This document shows, piece by piece, positions 9,101 through 21,000 of a stretch of 64,000 nucleotides of DNA. Within the stretch, counting starts at the first letter, position 1. Each line of letters starts with the position of its first letter. The stretch lies in the NCBI GenBank assembly GCA_029948255.1, contig JALIZF010001252.1, forward strand, positions 62,001 to 126,000, given 5' to 3'. This DNA comes from Telmatactis stephensoni. Lineage: Eukaryota > Cnidaria > Anthozoa > Actiniaria > Isophelliidae. The notes beneath the pieces were generated by a model. That model worked only from the letters and a program-made list of their open reading frames with translations. It searched no databases and was not told where the DNA came from. The position numbers and the translations under genes are program-made.

Positions 9101-12046
9101 AACAAAACTCGCGAAAAATGTACAAAAGTGTAACAAAATGTCTCTTCCCTACTTAGATTAGATATTTTTGAAACTTTTGGGCAGGTTTTCGGACGCATTT
9201 GTGCGCGATTTGGAGTATCTTTTGAGCACTTTTTCGCTAGCTGGTTCTCTCTGGTACTATACGAAGTAAAGGCTGGCAACTTCGCCAACCAGAACTGACA
9301 AAAAGACGTTGAATGTCCACCAAAATATCCTTCTAAAACGCTTTTCTAGCAAAAACAACACCACAACCACACTCACAGATAATCAGTCTACCGAGAAAGG
9401 GGGGAAAACTCTTTTCATTGATATTTCCAAGGTAACGGGAGCCTTTTTAGTCAAGTTTTTCTCAAAGAGCTTGGCACCACTTCCTGAGGCAGAAGACGTC
9501 ACTGCTCCAATCTGATTGGTCCGTGGCTACTAAGGGAAAGAAACAAAGTGCAGTGACCCTCGGGTGGGGCAGTACAAATTGGTCTCACCACGAACAAACA
9601 TTAGGGGGTGGGGAAGACTGACAATGTCTTATTGACTCTCTCCAGCCTCATGCTCAAGTAATCGTGAATGTCCCTTCGGCAAATAGGCTGCCTTCGAACT
9701 ATAAAACTCCCTCTCTAAAACAGAGCCTGGGGTGCCGGTGATTATAACCTGATTATCAGTCGGACAGAGTTTTGTTCTTTGCAGCTCAAATTCAATCTTA
9801 TCCCCAGAGCCGATATCTCTTACTGCGCATGTTCGTCGAGCATGTACATTAGGAGGTCACGGCTCGAGACGAGATAGATGGGTCGGACAGGCGAAAAGTC
9901 CTCATAATTCTGAAAATAATCTGCGATCCTTAACTGAAGGTTTTGTGGAAAGAATTGTTCCACAACTCTTACACGAGTTACAAGAAAAATATTACACAAA
10001 CAATAACTTAAAATTAGTTTTCCAGCCTGCCTGCCTACCTTCGTTCCTTCCTCCCTTTCCTTTTTTCACCTCCTTCCTTCCTTCCTTCCTTCCTTCCTTC
10101 CTTTCTTCCTTTCTTCCTTTCTTCCTTCCTACCTTCCTACCTTCCTTCCTTCCTTTCTTCCTTCCTTCCTTCCTTCCTTACTCCCTTTTGTCTTCCCCAC
10201 TTTCCTCCCTCCATTTCCCTGCCTTACTTTAGGTTTTCTCTTCAAATATTCATCACAAAGTCGATTGTGTTCTCTAACAAACAGTGTATGCAATGCAATG
10301 AGTCCAGGTTGTACGTTAGCTCGTGTATCACCAGCAACAAGAAGTCTGGACGCCTCTCGACCAACCACGTTGTCATTAGCAATACCCATAGTGTTTGGCT
10401 AGATGAGATATTATTAATACATTAGTAATAATTAATGCATAATTTGATGTTAATAGTTGTTCTTACCGGTATGATACCAGCTTGATCAAGTTTCATCTTG
10501 CCATTTGTCATTGTTCGTAAATGACGACTTCTCCCTATAGTTTCACCATACACCACCGAACCATCGATGTATGACGTAATCTTATTGATCTGCTGACGTG
10601 CAATACCAGCATGTCTACCAGTACACCTACAACAAAATTAATAGACGCTTTTATCGCAAAGCTGACGGCGTCTGCTTGGAATTTAAGTTCAGCCTTAAGT
10701 TACCTATTGAATGTAGAACGTACGAAGGAAAGATATTCAGTTCCTTTGTTTCTTGGGTCAAAGTGGATATCACCCTTAAGTAATACATATGTACTGTACA
10801 TTAGTTGATAGAACGGTGACTGAATCAATAAAGAGATTAATTGGCGTACATGGAAAGCGGTAGTGAGGATCACGTGACCAGTTTTGTCTCAAACGCGCAA
10901 TGCCAGACGCGGAAAAAGAGGTCATGTGATTCTCTTTGCCGTGTGCCGTTTCCGGTGAGCGTGAAGGCTAGCCTCTCCAATTAATAGAAAGGTTTACATC
11001 TCTATTAGAGAAGTTAAGATTCACGTAAACGGGAAACAGCAGACGGCAGAGAGGATCACGTGCACGTCTTTTTCGAGTCTGGTGTTGCCGCGCCTTAACG
11101 CGAGGGCGAGTCACTCCGCGTTGGCCGTAAAAGTAAAAAGTCACTCTCTCATTAGAGTGCCAAACACACAAAGCCAGGCACGAAAAAAGTAGGTCGCGCG
11201 ATCTTCTTTTTCGTTTTTTGTGTACATAAACCTAGCTTAACCTCTTTCATGTAATACCTCAGTCATACCTTAGGAACAGATATAGGCATCCATACTGAAT
11301 TCAACCGATCTTCAAACTCGAAACGCGGCAAAGGACTGGAGAAGTCAGTATCATGAACAAGAAACTGAAAAAATAACCAGAAAAATTAAATAAGTGAAAG
11401 ATCGTTAACAAGAACAAAACCTAACCAGCTAATTAAGGAGCACGGCTTACCTGCCCAAAATGTGCGTGCATATCACTTAGTTTCCTTTTGCTAATGATTG
11501 GTTTGACCTACACAAATCAACAAAGTTAAGCAAAATCTGTGTGTGTCTCTGTGTCATGATATACATTCGTTGAGACTTGAATGTAAAGCATAAGAAAAGC
11601 AAGCTTAGGAATACAATGCATGATTTTGTTGTCCGTATTTCCGCACCGCTTTTAAGACCTACAAAAACATCCACTACAACATATTGTAAAGAATATTATA
11701 ATAAACTCTTTATTTCAACACGGAGTCTTGAATCATGACAAAGATGTGCTGTTCTATATATATAGCAGTGTAAAAAGCAGAAATGATCATGAGATATAAG
11801 TGATATGATATACATACCTGGTGAAACAAAACATTGCTGACATTTCTTGGCGAGGGTCTGTTCGATCCAAAACCATTCATTTCATCCGGGTATTTACACG
11901 TGTTGGACTTTCTTTGTTGCAATGTACAAGTGGCTGATGGGACATCGAGTTTGTCTCTGTAGGATGCTGGGAAGTCACGTGATAAGTCCTCGAAAGCAGA
12001 ACCCCAGAACAAGTGCTTCATGTTGTTGTACAAGCCGTCAAATCGC
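2708..12046 (-). CDS. Gene A exons 16-27: animal haem peroxidase domain and C-terminus
   Basis: The full fold is present. In order: RPSPRNVSN (exon 16), FGQFLVHD with distal His at about 864, RQQINKITSYIDGSVVYGE (calcium loop T-x-Y-x-D-x-S), AGDTRANVQPG with catalytic Arg at about 995, REHNRL, ITYREYLPALLG, FRFGHSQ with proximal His at about 1090, EGGIEPILRG, AMNIQRGRDHGLP with the conserved Asn at about 1172, NIDLWVGGLAE, and RIRDGDRFWYE. Compared with myeloperoxidase, the haem ester residues Asp94 and Glu242 are both Val here and Met243 is Gln. The domain should bind haem and react with peroxide, probably without covalent haem linkage (inference). The intron before exon 22 is enlarged by nested transposons. 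Confidence 0.9.
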
Positions 12047-15000
12047 CTGAAGGTTGTTGAAAAAAACAAGATATATAGTGTAACCCATTCATTCGCTCGT
12101 TTGTTCGTTCGTTTGTTCCCCTTCCCCCTCACTCCATCCTCAATCTTCAATCAATCAACCTCCCGTACGTCCATACGCCCATCATCCTCTCCACTCTTCA
12201 ATTTTGAACCGTTACAGTAAAATACCTTTCTCTGGTAGGAGCAGGTGTTGGTCCAAGAGGTCGTCCATTTTTACAACTCGGATCGATAGACCCTCCTATT
12301 GAATCATTAAAGAGTACTTGGACGCGGACTACAGACGCTGATGTATTTAGTATTTCACCTTTACCACTCATCAATGCCACTTTGTAGACAAAAGACTGGG
12401 ATGGTATATTGCGCAGATCGACTCCTTTGTTTACTTTAAAAGCTACACTACGACCATCTTTATTTATACTGATGGTAGAGGAATCTGACTGCAAAGATAA
12501 ACAAGAAAATACTAATTGACTATGCTGTATTTACCACATTTTGAAGTCTCTTGTACATCTGATGATCTGTTAGAGTACAGACGCAAGAAAAATGCAATCA
12601 CTTTTTTTCCATTTGCTCTTCTCATTCTTGATTTAACAAAAAAAAACTCTATTGTGAAAAAAATCTCTATTGTAAAAAAAATTATATTGTAAAAATCTGT
12701 TGTTGTTTTTATGTAATAAATTTATTTTAAAAAATGGAATCACTTGTTTTACATAATAGTTATCAAAATATTTGAGCCAATCAGAGCCAGCGAAATATTT
12801 CTGTTACGTCATCGGAGTGTTTGGACGTTCGCGGGCCCTTCGCGGGCAAAAAGTTTACCATGTTTTTTCCCTCGTACTTCGCATGGTGAGATAATGTCAT
12901 CATGGAAGTTAAAAGAGCAAATAAATGGAGGTCACCGTTCTCGTTAAGGAGTGAGATGACATCAAAATGCACCCACTTTCTCGTCGAAGATGGCTTGCGC
13001 GCCAATCTATAATAGTCGAGCATAGAAATGATTTTTTTGTAGAAAAACTAAATGGATTGCTCAGTGTTTAGATAAACGACCGCTTAATAACCCACGGAAT
13101 AATAGTATGTGTAAATATTTGTAAATACTTAACAAATAGCTGTTGTTTTTAATTCGAATTGGCAGCCATCAGCGACGCTTTTGCCGCGACGTAACTCAGT
13201 TGTCATGGAAATCCGTGTTTCTATTATGATTTTACCATAATTCTTTTCTCAAATTTAGAATATTGAGAGCTTATGTAATTTTTATCAAACAATGAAATAA
13301 AAAGTGACGGTCACCGTATTCGTTTCCGAGATACTGAGCCGTAAAGTTTGAAAATTGGGCCGCCATCTTGAATACCGAGAGGAGACTGGGTCCAGCAGAA
13401 TCTTTCCCATCTTTTTTTCTGCAGTTTTTCGGTCTGAACGATTTTTCCTCGGTCAAATTCCTTTTTTCTTCTTCTTCTTCTTCTTCTTCTTTATTAAAAG
13501 TAATTTCCAATTAAAAAATTCGAAAAAAGTCATAACCGAAAAACAAATGTTTTAAGCCGCCATCTTGGATTTATTGGAACAATGCCCGCGAACGTACTTT
13601 ATCAAGGACATGGTTCTCGACTAATCAGAGCGCGGGTAGTATACCAATTGATATACAAATCACGACGCAATAAACTGTGATTGGACGTTACAAAACTGAC
13701 AATTACCTGTTTATGAGATTATTTTGTGACGGGTTGATTCACTGTTTTAACAACTCAGTATGATTTACGTCATCTGTTATGACGTCATTACTTACATTAC
13801 TTAGTATGACACTAATTACCTGTTTGTCAATGGAGATGATTTGTAGGTACGGGCACACAGGAAGGTCTGCATATGATTTGTTCTCTTTCAACACCTTCAC
13901 ACTATAAGATTCAACAAGAAGTTTAGAAATATCCTGTTACATTGTAACCGCTCTTACAACCTCCCCTTTCAAGATCAGGCTTGGTTACCAATTCTAACAT
14001 TCCATTTTGGTATTACTTTACCTTGGCTTGTATACTCTAATTTTCTTGTTCGGTCGCACATTGGTCAGAATCACCTCAAATGACGCAGGCGGCCACGTGA
14101 CTCGTACAGTTACATTGTTACTGTTTGAACCAAGACCAAAATGAGCGGTCAGCTCACTCTGACCAAGATAATGAGTATTGGAACCAATTTCTTGAGTCTA
14201 AAAAAACGAGAAACAAAAATCCGCAAAATAAGAACCATGCATCAACGCTGTTATCCAATCAATGTCCTTTTAGACAATTATGCTATATGTAGACAGAAAC
14301 TAGCCACTGAACTACTTATATGATTTACAGATTTCTAATCATTTTTTGTGGTATATGCAGGATACCTGTAAATGCTTGTCTGACGTCATAACCTGGACGC
14401 GTGCTCCGTAGCTATCGCACATCCTATCGTGAAATACCAAACACCTGAAACACAAGCCGACCGTATTAATAATGAGGCTTCTAGCAACTGAACTATAAAG
14501 CCACAACAAAACACGAAGGTTTCCTACAAAGAGAGCAGACCAAAGAACTGAGTCACTCACCTACGCGTTATGTGAAATTAATGTTGGGTCGCTTTTGAGT
14601 TTTCATGTTTTAGAAGCGCCATCCATGTGCGCGCGCTGATAGTTTTTGACTGATAGGAATACCATTGCCTTGCATTCAAATAATAATATAATCCAAATGC
14701 AAGGCAACACGCCACATCTGGCTGCCATACGTGTCCGAACCCTCATGGCTGCCGAAGGTTTTATAAGGATACGCCTATAACAGTCTCCTAATTAACTTGT
14801 TCCTACTTCCAGGCTCGTAACATGGTATATTTTTGTCTCACTGATCCCGGGTTTTTACGGAAATTTTAATCCGTGAGCCCATATTTTTAGAAATTTTAGA
14901 TCCCTGATCCTTGGTGCAAAAACTGAGCTGATCCCTGATCCTGACCCAACGTCCCTGATCCGCGATCCCACCTATTTGATCCCTGAGCCCTGGCCTCTGA

Positions 15001-18000
15001 TTCCTGATCCTGGCCATAATTTGGGGCTTGATCCCTGATTCCATATACCATGTTACGAGCCTGTACTTCAGAGCAACTCAACTTACTTGTGTAAGACCTG
15101 GACTTTAATCCAGTTGTTTGTATTTCCACCTTTGTTTTCGTACAATTGAGGTGGACCAAGGTTGTTACACACAACAACATCTTCGTCTCCATCATCTAAA
15201 CAACATAAAGTATGATTTTAAAATTTAGATTTTAAAGTCAGCCAGAGCCTGATATTTAAAGTCAGCAAATTTCCACCAGCTAGAGCGGATTTCATATGAC
15301 TTTGAAAAACTACGGCACGGCCACGGCACGGAACCTCGCCTGCTGATTTCTTTACAGATTTGCCAAGACATCAGCAGGCGAGGTTCCGTGCCGTGGCCGT
15401 GCCGTGCCGTGACCGTGCCGTGGTTTTTCAAAGTCATACGAAACCCACTCTATCACCGAGCGTGATCTTTTCATATTTGCTGATATCAATTTGCATTCTT
15501 TTACCTACACTATTCGTTCTTACCATCAAAATCAAACTTTAACAAGCCCCTCCCTTGTCCAGTAGAATTCAAGCCGACGGCATTTGCAATCTAATAAAGA
15601 CCAAGAAAAATAGAAAAAGAAAGATATTAAGAACCTCTTGAATTCCTTGACTTCAAGATACAAATTGATTTTACTCACCTCTTTGGTAGAGCCATTGTAA
15701 CCTGGTCCCAAGTTTTCCCATAATATCATGCGTTGTCTTTGAAAATGGTCGTCAGTCGTGGTTGATGGGAAGTCAATACCTACTCACGAAACAAACACTT
15801 CTAGATACTAAATTAAAGACACAAAAAAGGGCACGCGTGCTAGTTGCAGACTTAGAGCATGCGGGGATTTGTCAGAACATGAGAGAAGTGTTCCGTTAAT
15901 GGAAAGTTGCTCTAAATCTGCACACAGCACAGCGGCAAGTTTTGATTTATTAATATTTTTAATAAAATACAACATTGTTTTAAACACATTCACCATTCAT
16001 TTACATTGACTAAAAATATATTCGAAAAGTGTACGCGCGTGCTGTGTGCATATTTAGAGTTGCGCAGTATACGCGTCTTTCGGCCAATGAGAGCGCGCGT
16101 TATATGATGGTTAAGAATTGCACCACACACTGTACAGTACGTACCATTGGTCATTACAAAGTCCAAATAAGCATCATTATTAAAGTCAATAAATGCAGCA
16201 CCCCACCCCCATCCACCATTGCGAACACCAGCCTAGATTGGACAATGATTATCAGTTTTTCAATTTATTTTTAATCATCAAGAAGTAGATTTCATCCCAC
16301 CTTGTCCGTGGCGTCCTCAAACATCTTGTTGCCTTGGTAACGATACAGTCTATTGCCGCCTCTACCAAATACACATCCGGTTATGGAACAATCAGTACGA
16401 TTGTGGAATATTGCTGTAGAAAACCAGTCAAGATGCCCGTCATTGTCCCAGTCTCCTATAGCATGTCCCATGGCATCCTAAGATAAACACAAGGATATAT
16501 TACCATCGTAACATTAAACACTCCATGCAAACCAGACGTGCTCATGATTTGCATAGACGCAAGCGCGATTACATCTGACATCATCACCACTGACGTCATA
16601 TGTGAAGGTTGACGTTCTGTGTTTCCTAGGAGATCGATGGAGTATGGGATCATGGGAAGATCAATATTATGATAACCAGTCAGCCCGCCTTAGTAGACGG
16701 ATGGCTGTTCGTCTTTACAAACAAAAAGACTTTCCAATCTACATCAGTTTGTAAATTGACTTATGCTTAGCTTCCACACCGCAGTTTCGATTCCATACCA
16801 TTTCTCGGATAAGGACGTTAAACCGTAGGCCCCGTCTCAATTTATATTGAGACGTTCCAGCAATAAGGCCGGCCTGCGGGATTAGCGTTGAAAACTACTG
16901 GTGAATGAGGCCTTAAAATCATGTATTACAACCAGTAGTGGAACTACTTTAGCAGGTGCTGGAATATACTGAAACTGAAACTGAAACTGACTCAGGAGTG
17001 CCGAACGCCTTGTTCACTCCAAATTAAACCAGTAATTCTCAATTGATTAAAACCCCTCACTTTTCACGATTGCAAAGCGTTTCCAGTTTAGGCGTTCAAT
17101 TCTTGGAAAAGTCAGTCCATGGTCCCAAAACTGAAAATATACATGTCACTCTACCTGTTCGCCTATCAATCCACACTTGTGTGTGCATTCAAGGAATTTC
17201 TTGCCATTTTGATTCCAGAACATCTTACTGTCACCGTAGTCTGCTGTCACCAATAACTCTGGCCAGCCGTCATCGTCAAAATCCTATGCGCAAAGAGAAA
17301 TGGAAATTTCACTTAAGCCCCACTATCCTGCGATGTGGATGATATGCTTTCCATATTATTATTTTCTATTCTTTGTTTGTTTGTTTGCTTGTTTGTTTGT
17401 TTGTTTGTTTGTTTGTTTTTGTTGTTTTGCTTTGCTTTGCTTTGCTTTGCTTTGCTTTGCTTTGCTTTGCTTTGCTTTGCTTTGCTTTGCTTTGCTTTGC
17501 TTTGCTTTGCTTTGCTTTGCTTTGCTTTGCTTTGCTTTGCTTTGCTTTGCTTTGCTTTGCTTTGCTTTGCTTTGCTTTGCTTTGCTTTGCTTTGCTTTGC
17601 TTTGCTTTGCTTTGCTTTGCTTTGCTTTGCTTTGCTTTGCTTTGCTTTGCTTTGCTTTGCTTTGCTTTGCTTTGCTTTGCTTTGCTTTGCTTTGCTTTGC
17701 TTTGCTTTGCTTTGCTTTGCTTTGCTTTGCTTTGCTTTGCTTTGCTTTGCTTTGCTTTGCTTTGCTTTGCTTTGCTTTGCTTTGCTTTGCTTTGCTTTGC
17801 TTTGCTTTGCTTTGCTTTGCTTTGCTTTGCTTTGCTTTGCTTTGCTTTGCTTTGCTTTGCTTTGCTTTGCTTTGCTTTGCTTTGCTTTGCTTTGCTTTGC
17901 TTTGCTTTGCTTTGCTTTGCTTTGCTTTGCTTTGCTTTGCTTTGCTTTGCTTTGCTTTGCTTTGCTTTGCTTTGCTTTGCTTTGCTTTGCTTTGCTTTGC

Positions 18001-21000
18001 TTTGCTTTGCTTTGCTTTGCTTTGCTTTGCTTTGCTTTGCTTTGCTTTGCTTTGCTTTGCTTTGCTTTGCTTTGCTTTGCTTTGCTTTGCTTTGCTTTGC
18101 TTTGCTTTGCTTTGTTTTGTTTTGTTTTGTTTTGTTTTGTTTTGTTTTGTTTTGTTTTGTTTTGGTTGGTTGGTTGGTTGGTTGGTTGGTTGTTTTGGTC
18201 TTGTTTGTTTGTTTGTTTGTTTTTTTGTTATCAATGCTGGGTAATATAAAAATCAGCTCATTCTGATATATATATAACGCTGCTATATCACAATTATTCA
18301 GTACCGTAAAAGAAGCTCCAAAAGTGTGCGTTCCACGATTCAGAGGAGTTCCACTACGATAACCATCCATATTAACACCAGTTGTATCAGTAACATCTTC
18401 AAAGAAGCTTTAGAAACAAAGAAAAAGAAGTTACAAAATTGATGCCTTTAATGGGCTTCCTGTGTCCTGACGTCATCTTACCCGGGTTTTTTGTAACCTT
18501 TATTTCTTAAAAGTCGCGATGCTGAAGGCTGCAACAAGAACAATGTACTTGAGTATTTTGAAAGTCAGTAAATATCATCAAAGTTAGAAGCATCTGAAAC
18601 ACTGAGTAGAACTGATAAAAAATAAAATAAATAAATAAATAACTGTTTATTTTTGTGGCTACAGCCTCGTTTCGAGGCGAAGCCACTATGTCATCGGGTT
18701 TGTCAGTAAGTAACACCAAAGGAATCCCGCAAAAGGCTAATTTTCGGGACCTATTCGGGACCAAATCAATGACAGTTGATCAGTTTATCAAGAATCATAG
18801 AGATAGGAAAATATCGGGAATCAATCAGCTATAAATTTCCAAAAAACGGTCTTAAGTCCGAAATACAAATATTGGTATTACTTCGTGAAAACCAATGTTA
18901 AACGCATGACAACCGATTCCTGCCTCATCGACGTTTAGGCAACGTTCAGGTCTTCAGGTGGACTGTGTCGCATGCAGAGTGCAACTGGTGAGATTTTGAA
19001 AGCGAACTACCGCCTGATCGAGTCTGTCAAGAAAATATCAACAAAAAGACGTATTGAGTTTACCACCGATTGCATGGTAAGCGCCCGACAGATAAAAATT
19101 CGTGAAGATTCTCTTCCGTCAATCGACTAATTACTTGAGGCAAAAATTTGCTGTGGAAATTCTTACAATCAAGAATTAAAACAATTACAAATTTATCTTT
19201 AAAGGAGATAAATTAAAAATTGTCAAAGAAATAATTTATGTGAACTTTTTCCCGTAAAAATTTTGCCACGTGCAGCATAACTTTGCTCACGAGACTTCAA
19301 AGCCGTGACCGACAGTGAATGAAAATGCTACATAATTTCAAACCTAATATATCCTTTAGATATCATATCGTTAAAACTAAATAAATAAATGAGATAAGCA
19401 CTGGTGTTTTTGGCTCAATTTTCTATGTAAAGGAATATCTTTTAGTATATACCTGCTTTTAATTATATTCCAATCGTCTGTTTGTTTACCAAATTAGAAG
19501 TGACTCGACCGATTGTGTTTCGAACGCTTTTATGTCGGGCGCGTAGCAAAAAATCCTTGGTAAGTTGTTTAGTGGCTGTGAATATTTAGTTCTTTTGTTA
19601 CATTATCTTCCAGGGAAAAAAATTATTTTGGCATTTGTTTGACAGCTATACTTCTATATACAAAAAAGCAACCTTATTAAATCATCTAAGCGCTCAGTAG
19701 TCCGATGTAAGAAATTACAGTATTTCAACACTGTATCTCATTTTTACTGACGCTTTTCTTTCTATCCTATAAGGCTGTAGCCACATGCGCTTAACAAGCG
19801 CCTATTTTTATTTTGTGTCCTAGTCTTATAGCGCTCGCGCACTAATTGGGGGACACTATACTCTCACACTCACTACTTCTACCTTGAATATTTTGCAAAT
19901 AATCACTCGACTCACCAGTTCGTTTTTGATGGAGGAAGGAAAACCGGAGGACCCGGAGAAAAACCCGAAGCAAGGAAGAGAACGAACTAACAAACTCAAC
20001 TCTCATGAAGTGCCCCGTCCGGGAATCGAACCAGGGACCACAGCGGTGAGAAGCAAGCGGTCTAACCACTCGGCCACCCTTGCTCCCCTGATGCTACTTA
20101 GTCCAGTATAAGGGATGTTGGTTAAGATCTGATTGCATTTACGTGTCGGAAAAAAGGCATTAAACCACACAAGTTTAAGGTTATTTTTATCTCGTGCCAT
20201 TCATGTTAAACTTATCGCGGTTTTTGGCAGGACAAATGGGGCTTATAGCAATAGCAAGCCGCACCGACGATTCAATCTTGCGTTGTCCTCTTTCGCCCAC
20301 CTTACTTGGCCACCGTCTTTGAGTAAACTGTAGCTCTTCGTGGACTTTTTCAGAAAAAATAAACTCGTCACTTAAGTGGCCAATTTCATTGCATATTGGA
20401 TCTATGTGTTTTTCTATGTCATTATTTATAGTATTTTATTAACGTGTCTTTTCATCAAACAAGTGCGACTCCCCGACGCATGTCCATGTTCGTAGTGAAT
20501 GGCAAGAGATAAAAAGGGCAGTTTTCGTATGACTGTGAAAGCGAGCCCGGTCAGACGTCACACCATGGTACGGTTACGGCAGGAACTTCAAATGCTTTTA
20601 TAGACATCGAGGCACTGACACCGTCACAGCACGGCCCGTCCCATTTCATACCGATATGAAAACTACACTATTTTCAAAACTGTTCAGTACTCCGTCAGGT
20701 CCTGGTGGTGAGGAATACTGAACTTATTAACATGAGTGTAGTATACCTTTCCTATAGAATGTAGTATCCACTCTGTCACATAAATATCAAGGAAGCCATC
20801 TTTGTCAAAATCCCCAAAGTTTGGCGTCATCCCAGCCAGTTTTCTATTGTTCTTAAACCGTAGCGAACAATTTCTTTTTTCAGCCTCCTCAAGAAAGAAG
20901 CCACCGTAATTGATGTATAAATAATGTCTATGGTCACCAACTGTAGTCACGTACAGGTCCAAGTCCCCGTCTTGATCGACGTCTACCCAGCCAGCACCGC

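Larger units (their letters stand above)
6794..9739. mobile_element. About 2.9-kb non-coding DNA transposon with 9-bp target duplication
   Basis: The ends CACAGGCACCCCAGGCTCTG and an inverted match at 9712-9739 bound the element. GATTATAAC occurs at 6785-6793 and 9740-9748, a candidate 9-bp target duplication as made by Mutator-type elements. It fills most of gene A intron 21 and hosts other elements (6887-9081, 8387-8817). I saw no transposase. Confidence 0.6.

Noticed and set aside
12046..14022. Two neighbouring genes (CRTAC1-like and peroxidase) instead of a fusion
   Set aside because: Exons 13-16 join in phase in both paralogues, and there is no stop, signal peptide or polyadenylation signal between the halves.
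17300..18370. Overlapping frames of 290-330 codons on both strands (Ala-Leu-Leu-Cys-Phe and Lys-Gln-Ser-Lys-Ala repeats)
   Set aside because: They are translations of the (TTTGC)n array inside gene A intron 5.
20015..20090. A tRNA gene
   Set aside because: A and B boxes are present, but there is no pairing acceptor stem and the sequence continues into a SINE body.
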